Positions 32,498-40,525 of a stretch of DNA of 64,000 nucleotides are shown here, piece by piece (position 1 is the first letter of the stretch; the number at the start of each line of letters is the position of its first letter). A program made the translations under genes and the position numbers. The DNA is from CAYQJL01 sp964612295. Its GTDB lineage: Bacteria > Eisenbacteria > RBG-16-71-46 > CAIMUX01 > WJJG01. The stretch is from positions 1-64,000 of the forward strand of contig CAZTDY010000012.1 in NCBI GenBank assembly GCA_964612295.1, read 5' to 3'. Under the pieces are notes generated by a model. That model saw only the letters and a list, made by a program, of their open reading frames with translations. It was not told where the DNA came from and did no database searches.

Positions 32498-34285
32498 TTG
32501 CAGCCGCTCACGGAAGAGTGTCTTGGAAGATGGTCGCGCACTCTGATCTGCGCGGCGGCCCTTCTGCTCCTCGCCGGACACTGCCCCGTACGCGCCGATG
32601 AACTCACCGATGCAGAATCCTCTCTGGCCCAGGGCGACGCTGCGGGGGCGATCGAACTGGCGGCGCCGTTCCTGGAAAGTGCTCGCCCCGGTTGGGCGCG
32701 ACGCGCGCGCCTCGTCAGCGCGGAGGCGATGGTCGAGATCGGTCGATTCGCGGAGGCGATCGCCACCCTATCGCCCCTGCTGGGGGAGACCCGACCCTCG
32801 TCCGCGGACGCGGACTGGGTCCGACTGCTGGCGCGCGCGCTACAGGGACAGGGCCTGTTGTTGGAAGCCACCGACTGGTGGCTGACCTTGGCCTCCTTCG
32901 GCCGCGGGTCACGCAACGAGAGCCGGTCCCACCTCGACTACCTGCTGTTCAGCGACCTCACCCAGGCCGAACTGGCCTATCTACTCTGGAAGTACCCGGG
33001 CAACGACCTGCTGTGCGAGGCCGCCGAGCACTACGCTGAACAAGAGAACCGCGTGGGGCACCAGGAGGAAGCGGAGCGGGCTTATCTGGTGTCGGCGGAT
33101 CGTTGTGGTCGGAAGGTCAGCCACGGCGACGGTCCCCGGTGGTTTCGATCCATGCGAACCGAATCGCCCCAGAGCGACTACTTCACGATCGGCGTGCTCG
33201 CGCCCCTGAGCGGGGCCTATGCTCGGTATGGCATCTCTCTGACCAACGGGGTCGATGTCGCCCGCCGCCTGCACAATCGCCGCGCACGGTTCCCGCTCCG
33301 TCTGGAGATCGCGGACACCGGCGGCACGCCCCAGGGCTGCCTCCAGGCCGTGGCCGATCTCTACGACCGCGGGGTTCGCCTCTTTGTTGGGGAGGTGTTC
33401 AGTCTGAACACACTGGTCGCCGGAAGTCACCTGCGTGGCCGGGGAGGGGTTCTGCTATCCCCCGCGGCGACCGACTCCAGCATCCGGCTCCTGGGAGCCG
33501 GCACCTATGACTGCTCGGTGGGCCCCCAGGAACAGCTGGCCGGGATGCTCTCCTATGCCGCCGACAGTCTGTGGGTTCAGCGCCTGGGGATCTTCTTCCC
33601 CCAGACGCCGAAGGGCGCCGCCTGGGCCGCCAGATGCCGCCGCGAAGCCCGCGCGCTCGGGCAACGCATTGTCTACGATCGTTCCTACCCGTCGGGGACC
33701 ACGGACTTCAGCGATCTGCTCGAACGGGCGGCCCCCACGATTCCCGATTCGCTCGACGGTTTCTTCTGTCCCGGTGAGATGCGCGAGCTGGTGGGGCTTC
33801 TCACGCAGGTGGCCCACAGCGGCTTTCTGGGCACCTATCTCGGTTCGCCCGTCATGGGCGATCCACTGATCGGGCGGGTGGTTGAAGATTTCGGCCTCCA
33901 GATCGTGTATCCGGGGGAAACCTACGCGCCCCGCGTAGACCCGGGGGAAGAGGACGGGTTCGCGCAGGTCTATGAACAGATCTTCGGCGAACGGGCCGAC
34001 GATTTCGCCCGCCGGGGATTCGCGGCGTTCGGGCTCCTCGCCGAATCGATCGAGTCCGGCGGGTACTGCCCGGCGGCGATCCAGGACCGGCTTGAGGGCA
34101 ACGCCTCTGCGTCGGTCCGCCGGGGGGAGGGGCGCCGCGTGCGGATGCCGCCGGGCGTCGCGCTTCCGGAGCTGTATCTGATGGTGGGGGACCGCGTGCG
34201 ATTGGCGGGACCCGCTCTGGGGCCTCCAAAGCCGCCCGTGGAGATGCCTACTCCAGTCGAAATTGAAACGGCACCACAACGCTGA
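32498..34285 (+). CDS. LpoA-like protein: TPR region plus type I periplasmic-binding domain
   Basis: 595 residues with a TTG start after GGCGGAGGG. A signal peptide (about 14-33) leads to TPR-like helices (35-215) and then a periplasmic-binding type I domain (about 228-500): TIGVLAPLSGAYARYG, LRLEIADTGGTP, VRLFVGEVFSLNT, LLSPAATDSS, and DGFFCPGEMRELVGLL. This order resembles LpoA, the activator of PBP1a, and also branched-chain amino-acid receptors. No permease genes lie nearby, which favours an LpoA-like or sensing role. The last 38 bases overlap the end of the TonB-like gene on the other strand. Function uncertain. Confidence 0.78.
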   Translation: MQPLTEECLGRWSRTLICAAALLLLAGHCPVRADELTDAESSLAQGDAAGAIELAAPFLESARPGWARRARLVSAEAMVEIGRFAEAIATLSPLLGETRPSSADADWVRLLARALQGQGLLLEATDWWLTLASFGRGSRNESRSHLDYLLFSDLTQAELAYLLWKYPGNDLLCEAAEHYAEQENRVGHQEEAERAYLVSADRCGRKVSHGDGPRWFRSMRTESPQSDYFTIGVLAPLSGAYARYGISLTNGVDVARRLHNRRARFPLRLEIADTGGTPQGCLQAVADLYDRGVRLFVGEVFSLNTLVAGSHLRGRGGVLLSPAATDSSIRLLGAGTYDCSVGPQEQLAGMLSYAADSLWVQRLGIFFPQTPKGAAWAARCRREARALGQRIVYDRSYPSGTTDFSDLLERAAPTIPDSLDGFFCPGEMRELVGLLTQVAHSGFLGTYLGSPVMGDPLIGRVVEDFGLQIVYPGETYAPRVDPGEEDGFAQVYEQIFGERADDFARRGFAAFGLLAESIESGGYCPAAIQDRLEGNASASVRRGEGRRVRMPPGVALPELYLMVGDRVRLAGPALGPPKPPVEMPTPVEIETAPQR

Positions 34286-35015
34286 ACCAGACCCGCTGGC
34301 GTTCGACCTCGATTGGTTTGAACTGCCAGGCGAGAAGCGCCTGCTGGGCGGCCCGTTCGCAGAAGACGTCCGCCTCGTTGTCCAGCGTCGTCACCCGAGC
34401 GACCGATCCATCCGGTTCGACCATGGCCTTGATCGTGACCAGGCCCTCGATCTCGTACCACTCCGAGACCGTCGGATAGAGAGGGAGAACCATTTCGAGA
34501 ATCGCGAATTTGTTGGTTTCGGCCGAGGGCGTCGTGGTGGTGACGGTCGACAGGTCCTCACTGAGCTGAAGCTCGACCGCGATCTCCGGCTGCTGGACAG
34601 GGACCATGGTCCCGATCTCCACCCGGGGGCCCTCGACCGGGTCGGGAAGCGGTTCGGGGATCATGTGCTCCGCGATTTCGATGGGCCGTGGGCTGCTGGG
34701 TGGATCGATCTGGACCCGATCGGTGGGTTCGGTGATCTCGATCTCGATCAGGCGTAGCGCCCCGGCCTGCGAGCGTCGGCGCGCCTCAGCCTGGACGCTG
34801 GCCTCGACCTCGTCGGGGGGAGAGATCTCGGTGCGGAAGATAAGTCGACCGTCTCGCCCAAGCCACTCGGGATCCTCGGTGGTTTCGGCCGGAAAGACGA
34901 GTCCCAGGGCCAGGAAGGAGGTTCCCAGAAGCCCCATAGAGGCGACCAGAGCCTTGCGAAACCGGCTGCGATAGACCAGCTCGATTTCGTAGAATGAGCG
35001 CCCGGCTAGAATCAT
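34248..35015 (-). CDS. TonB-like energy transducer
   Basis: 255 residues. One membrane segment near residues 23-42 (ALVASMGLLGTSFLALGLVF), a Pro/Glu-rich periplasmic spacer (80-150), then a TonB C-terminal domain (about 160-255) with YPTVSEWYEIEGLVTIKAMVEPDG split by turns, and QQALLAWQFKPIEVERQRV. It would link proton force to outer-membrane receptors, although no exbB/exbD or receptor is nearby. It is transcribed away from the EF-G gene through a shared promoter region. Its 3' end overlaps that of the preceding gene, tail to tail. Confidence 0.85.
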   Translation of the reverse strand: MILAGRSFYEIELVYRSRFRKALVASMGLLGTSFLALGLVFPAETTEDPEWLGRDGRLIFRTEISPPDEVEASVQAEARRRSQAGALRLIEIEITEPTDRVQIDPPSSPRPIEIAEHMIPEPLPDPVEGPRVEIGTMVPVQQPEIAVELQLSEDLSTVTTTTPSAETNKFAILEMVLPLYPTVSEWYEIEGLVTIKAMVEPDGSVARVTTLDNEADVFCERAAQQALLAWQFKPIEVERQRVWFSVVVPFQFRLE

Positions 35016-35096
35016 CTGTCCCTCTCACCCCCACGCCAGGAAGGGCGCCGGTGAACGAGGAGGGCACGCTAGGGGCCCTCGGCTCCCTTCCCTTTA

Positions 35097-35125
35097 AACC
35101 TAGCCGTACCGGGGCAGCTTGACAA
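35097..35125 (-). promoter_or_regulatory. Candidate promoter of the TonB-like gene
   Basis: Read on the minus strand: TTGTCA (35125-35120), 17 bases, TAGGTT (35102-35097). Its -35 is the complement of the -35 used by the EF-G promoter, so the two cannot be occupied together. Confidence 0.5.
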
Positions 35126-35146
35126 GCGCGCTCGCGACCGCATAAT
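35119..35146 (+). promoter_or_regulatory. Strong sigma-70-type promoter of the EF-G gene
   Basis: TTGACA, 16 bases, CATAAT (5 of 6), 32 bases before the start codon. The best promoter match in the window. Confidence 0.75.
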
Positions 35147-35177
35147 AAACGTTTCGGTCGTAACTTGGGAGATATGA

Positions 35178-37244
35178 ATGGCGCGGACAACGAGGCTTTC
35201 AACCATACGCAACATGGGCGTCATCGCGCACATCGACGCGGGCAAGACCACGACCAGCGAGCGGATTCTCTTCTACACGGGTAGCTCCCATCGGCTGGGT
35301 GACGTGGATCATGGCAACACCACGACCGACTGGATGGATCAGGAGCGCGAGCGGGGCATCACGATCACCTCGGCGGCGATCACGGTCGAGTATCGGAAGC
35401 ATCAGATCAACATCATCGACACGCCCGGGCACGTGGACTTCACGGCGGAGGTGGAGCGCTGTCTTCGGGTTCTGGACGGTGTCGTGGTCGTGCTCTGTGG
35501 TCGCGGTGGGGTGGAGCCGCAGTCGGAGATGGTCTGGCGCCAGGCGCAGCGCTATTCGGTGCCGCGGCTCGTCTTCGTCAACAAGATGGACCGATTGGGC
35601 GCGAGCTTCGAACGCACGTTGGGTGAGATTCGCGAGGTTCTTGGCGCGACACCGTTGCCGCTCTATCTGCCGATCGGGGCCGAAAGCCGATTCGAAGGGG
35701 TCATCGATCTCATTCACAACCGCGCGATCTACTGGGACCAGGACACGCAAGGGGCGGAGTTCAGGTTCGCCGAGATTCCAGCGGAATTGCACGATGAAGC
35801 GGGGGTTGAACGGCGACACCTGCTCGAGACGGTGGCCGCTGAGGATGAAGCGTTGCTCGAGAAGTTCATCGAAAACGATGATCTCGACGTAGAGGATCTT
35901 CGGTCAGGGATTCGCAGCGGAACCCTCAAACATCTCTTCGTGCCGGTGTTCGTCGGCGCCGCGCTGCGCAACATCGGTGTGCAGTGTCTGATGGACGGCA
36001 TCATCGATTTCCTTCCGGCCCCCGATGAGGTTCCCCCTCAGGTGGGAGAGCATCCCGAGACGGGCGAGCGCGAAGTGCGTCCCCCCGCGGTGAAGGGTCC
36101 GGTCACCGCGCTGGTGTTCAAGACCTACACATCGGGAGGGGAGACCGGGGGCGGCCGGATGAACTTTCTGCGGGTCTACTCGGGCAAGTTGGCGGAGGGC
36201 GACTTTTACTATAACAGCCGGCTGGGCGAGAAAGAGCGCATCGCCAGGCTTTACCGGGCCCATGCCGACAAGAAGAGCCGCACCAAGGAGGTGCTGGCCG
36301 GAGATATCTGTATCGCCACCGGCATGAAGAAGTCGCGGACCGGGGACACGCTGACCGACCTGGAGCATCCTCTGGCGTTGGAGGAGCTGACCTTCCCGAC
36401 GCCCGTGGTCATGTCCTCGCTGGAAGCGCGGGTGACGGGCGATGAGGAGAAGATCCTGAACGCCCTCGGACGACTGTCCGAGGATGATCCCACGTTTCAG
36501 GTGAGCATCGACGATGACACGGGGCAAACCGTGATCAAGGGCATGGGCGAGTTGCACCTCCAAGTGCTCGAGGATCGGTTGGTGCGCGAGTTCAATCTGA
36601 AGGTGCGGTTGGGCAAGCCGCAGGTGACCTATCGGGAGACGATCACCTCCATCAGCTCGGCGATGAGCGAGTACGACCGCACGGCGGGTGGCCGGGAACA
36701 TTTCGCGCGGGTGGAGCTCAAGGTGTCCCCCCTCGGGCGGGGGGGCGGATTCGGGTTTGACGAGAAAGGTGGCGCCGGCTCCATTCCTCCCGAGTTCATC
36801 AAGGCGGTGGAGACCGCCGTGCGTGATGCGTGCGATTCGGGAATTCGCTACGGCTATCCGATTCAGGATGTCAAAGTTCACTTGGTCGGTGGCCGGGCCC
36901 ACGAAGTCAATTCGAGCGAACTCGCGTTTCGGAACGCGGCCATGGCGGCTTTTCGCGATGCCTGTCGGAACGCGGCGCCCATCTTACTTGAACCGATCAT
37001 GCGCTTGGAGATTGTCTGCCCAGGTGAGTTCGTCGGCGGAGTGCATCAGCAATTGGCCGCCCGGGGCGGCCGCGTCATCGGAACCGAACCGCGTGACGAC
37101 GTTCAGATCCTGCGCGCAAAAGCCCCGCTTTCACAGATGTTCGGCTATGCGACCGATCTGCGCAGCGCCACTCAGGGTCGCGGATCCTATACGATGGTCT
37201 TCGATATGTTCGACCGCGTCTCTATAGAGCGCGAGCCGTTCTAG
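35178..37244 (+). CDS. fusA: Translation elongation factor G
   Basis: 688 residues. GTPase motifs: AHIDAGKTTTSE (about 16-27), RERGITITS, DTPGHVDFT, NKMDRLGA. Domain IV and V parts (REHFARVELKV, PIQDVKVHLVGG, SEMFGYATDLRS-like APLSQMFGYATDLRS) are complete. It moves tRNAs and mRNA after peptide bond formation or recycles ribosomes. It is not in a str operon with rpsL/rpsG/tuf, so it may be a second EF-G of the genome. It is not SelB despite lying directly before selA: it has the full EF-G domain set and no C-terminal winged helices. Confidence 0.9.
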   Translation: MARTTRLSTIRNMGVIAHIDAGKTTTSERILFYTGSSHRLGDVDHGNTTTDWMDQERERGITITSAAITVEYRKHQINIIDTPGHVDFTAEVERCLRVLDGVVVVLCGRGGVEPQSEMVWRQAQRYSVPRLVFVNKMDRLGASFERTLGEIREVLGATPLPLYLPIGAESRFEGVIDLIHNRAIYWDQDTQGAEFRFAEIPAELHDEAGVERRHLLETVAAEDEALLEKFIENDDLDVEDLRSGIRSGTLKHLFVPVFVGAALRNIGVQCLMDGIIDFLPAPDEVPPQVGEHPETGEREVRPPAVKGPVTALVFKTYTSGGETGGGRMNFLRVYSGKLAEGDFYYNSRLGEKERIARLYRAHADKKSRTKEVLAGDICIATGMKKSRTGDTLTDLEHPLALEELTFPTPVVMSSLEARVTGDEEKILNALGRLSEDDPTFQVSIDDDTGQTVIKGMGELHLQVLEDRLVREFNLKVRLGKPQVTYRETITSISSAMSEYDRTAGGREHFARVELKVSPLGRGGGFGFDEKGGAGSIPPEFIKAVETAVRDACDSGIRYGYPIQDVKVHLVGGRAHEVNSSELAFRNAAMAAFRDACRNAAPILLEPIMRLEIVCPGEFVGGVHQQLAARGGRVIGTEPRDDVQILRAKAPLSQMFGYATDLRSATQGRGSYTMVFDMFDRVSIEREPF

Positions 37245-37285
37245 CGCGAGATCGAGCGCGCTGCCGGGGCGGGAAGAGGCGTACC

Positions 37286-38704
37286 ATGAATCGAGATAGG
37301 TCCGAACTGAGACGAATCCCCGCGGTGGATCAGCTCCTGCAGGAGCCGGCCATTTCCGCACTGTCCTCCACCTATGCACACGAAGTCGTGGTGGCGCTGA
37401 TTCGGGAGGAACTCGCCGACACGCGTGCCCACTATCTCGCCGGTGAACTGGACCCGGAGGCGCTGCAGGCCGGGCCCGTGGCCGATCGCGTGGCGCAGCG
37501 GGCCGGGGGGTTGGAGCCGGCCCCCCTGGCACGCGTGATCAACGCCACCGGCATTCTGTTGCACACCAACCTTGGCCGTGCGCCGCTGTCCGCCAAGGCG
37601 CAGCAGGCCGTCGCGCGGATCCAAGGCGGGTATTGCAGCCTCGAAATGGATCTGGGCACCGGCAAACGCACGTCTCGGCTCGGCCGGGTGCGCAAGCTTC
37701 TCTGCCAGGTGACCGGCGCAGAAGATGCCTTGGCCGTGAACAACAACGCCGCGGCGGTCCTGCTCGCGCTCCAGGTCTTGGCGGCCGGGCGCGAGGTCAT
37801 CATCTGCCGGGGAGAGCAGGTGGAGATCGGCGGCAGTTTTCGCCTGCCGGACATCATTGAGGCCAGCGGGGCGGTGATGCGCGAGGTGGGGACGACCAAC
37901 CGAACCCGGATCTCGGACTACGAGGGCGCCGTGGGGCCCGATACGGCGATGATCTTGAAGGTGCATCCATCGAACTACGTGGTGGAGGGGTTCACCGAAA
38001 CGGTGCGTACGGCTGATTTGGCCGAACTGGCGCGGGAGCATGAGATCATCCTCATGGAGGATCTGGGGAGTGGGGCGCTTCGCCAGCATCCCGGCAGCTT
38101 CCTCTCGCATGAGCCTCGGGTGCAGGATTCACTGGCGGCCGGCGTCGATCTGCTGTCGTTCAGCGGGGACAAACTCCTCGGCGGGCCGCAGGCCGGTGTT
38201 GTCCTCGGCTGCGAGGTGAACGTGAGCCGCTTGAGGTCCCATCCTCTGGCCCGCGTCGTGCGCCTCGACAAGCTACATCTGGCGGCCCTCGAGGCAACCC
38301 TGACCGACTATGTGCGGGGGGAGGTGGGCCTCGCCAGCATCCCGCTCTACCGGCTGTTGCTCCGCTCGGTGGCCGAGCTTCGGGAAGAGGCCGGGCAGCT
38401 GGCCGAGCAGCTGCGGACCGGTCTGGATGAACGCTGGGGGATCGAGGTCATCGACACCGATTCCGCCGTCGGGGGAGGGTCCCTACCCGGCGTGGCCACT
38501 TCCTCAGCCGGCGTGGCAATCGCCCGAGAAGGGGCCGGCGTCGATGCCATGGCCCGCGCGCTGCGTGACGGTCACCCGGCGGTCGTCGTCCGAATCTGGC
38601 AGGAGAAACTCCTCATCGATGTGCGCAGTCTGCTCGAGGACGATCGGCAACGACTGCCGGATCTTCTGATCGCTCGACTGAAGCCGTTCCAGCAGGAGGA
38701 CTAG
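37286..38704 (+). CDS. selA: L-seryl-tRNA(Sec) selenium transferase
   Basis: 472 residues, normal length. A PLP enzyme that turns Ser-tRNA(Sec) into Sec-tRNA(Sec) using selenophosphate. Marks: VINATGILLHTNLGRAPLS, VNNNAAAVLLAL, REVGTTNRT, and SFSGDKLLGGPQAG with the PLP lysine at residue 296. The N-terminal tRNA-binding part (RRIPAVDQLL) is present. Its presence implies a selenocysteine pathway, but selB, selD and tRNA-Sec are not in this window. Confidence 0.96.
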   Translation: MNRDRSELRRIPAVDQLLQEPAISALSSTYAHEVVVALIREELADTRAHYLAGELDPEALQAGPVADRVAQRAGGLEPAPLARVINATGILLHTNLGRAPLSAKAQQAVARIQGGYCSLEMDLGTGKRTSRLGRVRKLLCQVTGAEDALAVNNNAAAVLLALQVLAAGREVIICRGEQVEIGGSFRLPDIIEASGAVMREVGTTNRTRISDYEGAVGPDTAMILKVHPSNYVVEGFTETVRTADLAELAREHEIILMEDLGSGALRQHPGSFLSHEPRVQDSLAAGVDLLSFSGDKLLGGPQAGVVLGCEVNVSRLRSHPLARVVRLDKLHLAALEATLTDYVRGEVGLASIPLYRLLLRSVAELREEAGQLAEQLRTGLDERWGIEVIDTDSAVGGGSLPGVATSSAGVAIAREGAGVDAMARALRDGHPAVVVRIWQEKLLIDVRSLLEDDRQRLPDLLIARLKPFQQED

Positions 38705-38710
38705 GAACCG

Positions 38711-40498
38711 ATGATGCGACCGGCGCAAGAGACGGAGTACTTGGCCGCGGCAGCGACCCTGCAGGAAGCCCTGGGCGTGCCGCTGCTCGCAGAGCTGGCC
38801 CTTCCGACCCGGTCCTCCCGGCGCGATGCCGGCCTGACCGGGTTGCGGCCGGACCCCCGCGTTGCAGATCGCCTGTTTCACTTCGTGCAGGCGGACGCAC
38901 TGACCGTCGCCTTAGTCGGTCTGGGCGAGGGCGGGGAGGAGTGGCCGGTGGCCGTGGGATTGGCGGAACGCGCGGCCAGTTCCGGATGCGCGCCGGTTTT
39001 GCTCGTGGGGACCGAGGGTGGTCCCGCATCGCCGCAGGCCGACGCGGCCCTGCGGCCGGTGGTGTCACCCACCCAGACGAGGGTGCTCGGGGAATTCTAC
39101 CCGGACGGCTGTGGCGCCCTTCCCGCCGGCATTCAAGGGGTGTTTCAGGCGAGGAGCTGCAGTCCGGGAGAATCGGCGGAGACGCCGCTCGAGCCGGGCG
39201 GCATCGTCATCGCCCTTCGCGGGGCAGATGAAATGGCCCGCTTGGGTCCCGACCTGGTCAGTGGTGTCGTCCTTGTGGTGCCCTACCGCGATGTGCCCAC
39301 CCAGGGGCTCACAGAACAGGTCACAAAGATTTCTTCCTTGGGGTATCCTGTGCTTGGAGCTGTGGCCGTGACGGCCTCCGCCGCTCTGGAGGGACTCGAA
39401 CCGACCCAGTGGATTCCTCCATCTTCGAGCGCCCCCATCGAAGAGCCGAAGATGCCTGAGGAAGAAAGGGAGGGAGGAGCCATGGACAAGGATGTGATGG
39501 GCGATCCCCGGCCGCCGGAGGCCCAGACCGAAGAACCGGCAAACGACCAGCGGGGCGCGCCGCGCGAGCCCGAACCTCCGGCTCCGACAACGCCGGAGGA
39601 GCCGCCGGAGCCGGTCACCTCCGCCGACCCGGTCGAGCCGGAAGCCCCTCCCGTGGAGGAATCGCCCGCCGAAGACGAGTCTGTGGCCCCTGAGCCATCC
39701 GGGGGCGGCGATGTGGCCGATGAGGCGATGCTGGCGGCCGCGGCCGGCAGGATCCCCGTCCGTCGGGCCTGGACCGATTCGTACGGCCCCGGGGGGGCCA
39801 AACGGCGCGGCCTGCCCTGGTGGGGATACATCCTTCTCGTGGTGGTGTTGGGGAGCGCGGCCATTCTCGTCTACCGGACCCTGGCCCCCTCCGGCACATT
39901 GCCCTCAGAGGACCAGATCGTGGCCGAGGCTGAGCCGGTGGAGACGGCTGACGGGCAGCTGCCCGAGGATGCCCAGACCCCGGTGGCGTCTACCGAGGCG
40001 GATGGACCGGTCGTCGAGCCGGCCGACCACCCGGCGGAGGCCGACCGTGGCGTCTCGATTGCAGAGCGGCAGGCCAACGAAACCCCGGCGATGACGACGC
40101 CGGCCCGCCAGGAGGCGCCGCCTCCGGCGGCCAAGCCGAAGGAGACCGAGCCGGAAGCCTCGAAGCCCGCGGTCCGGAGGTCCGAGACGCCGGCGCCGCA
40201 GGTGCCGGCTCAGACCTCGCTCCTTCGGCCGCCCTACGCGCTGCTCTGCGGATCCTTCCGGAGCGAGGACCTGGCCGGGGCCGAGGTGCAGAGGCTGAGC
40301 AGGCTTGGCTTGGATACTCGGACGCAGCCAATAGAGATTCCGGAGAAGGGAATCTGGTATCGTGTAGTGGCGGGGGCGTTCCCCTCGCGCGATGAGGCCC
40401 ATCCCCAGCGCACCCTGATCATCGAGAAGGGATGGGTCGAGACCGTGCTTTTGGTTGCAGATGGTGGACGCGGTCCGGTCTTCGTACCGGCGGACTGA
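38711..40498 (+). CDS. SPOR-domain membrane protein with degenerate ParA/CpsD-like N-terminus
   Basis: 595 residues. The N-terminal 225 residues look like a P-loop ATPase of the MinD/CpsD class (LTVALVGLGEGGEEWPVAVG, then APVLLVGTEGG), but the Walker A Lys/Thr are missing, so it should not hydrolyse ATP. A long Pro/Glu linker (230-360) follows, then one membrane helix (about 369-388) and a second linker. A C-terminal SPOR domain (about 505-590) has YALLCGSFRSEDLAGAE and WYRVVAGAFPSRDEA. SPOR domains bind denuded septal peptidoglycan. Topology: degenerate domain in the cytoplasm, SPOR in the periplasm. Possibly a division or envelope linker. It starts six bases after selA, ahead of smc. Confidence 0.8.
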   Translation: MMRPAQETEYLAAAATLQEALGVPLLAELALPTRSSRRDAGLTGLRPDPRVADRLFHFVQADALTVALVGLGEGGEEWPVAVGLAERAASSGCAPVLLVGTEGGPASPQADAALRPVVSPTQTRVLGEFYPDGCGALPAGIQGVFQARSCSPGESAETPLEPGGIVIALRGADEMARLGPDLVSGVVLVVPYRDVPTQGLTEQVTKISSLGYPVLGAVAVTASAALEGLEPTQWIPPSSSAPIEEPKMPEEEREGGAMDKDVMGDPRPPEAQTEEPANDQRGAPREPEPPAPTTPEEPPEPVTSADPVEPEAPPVEESPAEDESVAPEPSGGGDVADEAMLAAAAGRIPVRRAWTDSYGPGGAKRRGLPWWGYILLVVVLGSAAILVYRTLAPSGTLPSEDQIVAEAEPVETADGQLPEDAQTPVASTEADGPVVEPADHPAEADRGVSIAERQANETPAMTTPARQEAPPPAAKPKETEPEASKPAVRRSETPAPQVPAQTSLLRPPYALLCGSFRSEDLAGAEVQRLSRLGLDTRTQPIEIPEKGIWYRVVAGAFPSRDEAHPQRTLIIEKGWVETVLLVADGGRGPVFVPAD

Positions 40499-40525
40499 CA
40501 AGAGAACATTGCGAAGGAGACGTGT

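Noticed and set aside
35178..37244. SelB identity for the GTPase before selA
   Set aside because: It has the EF-G domain IV and V sequences and lacks SelB C-terminal winged helices.
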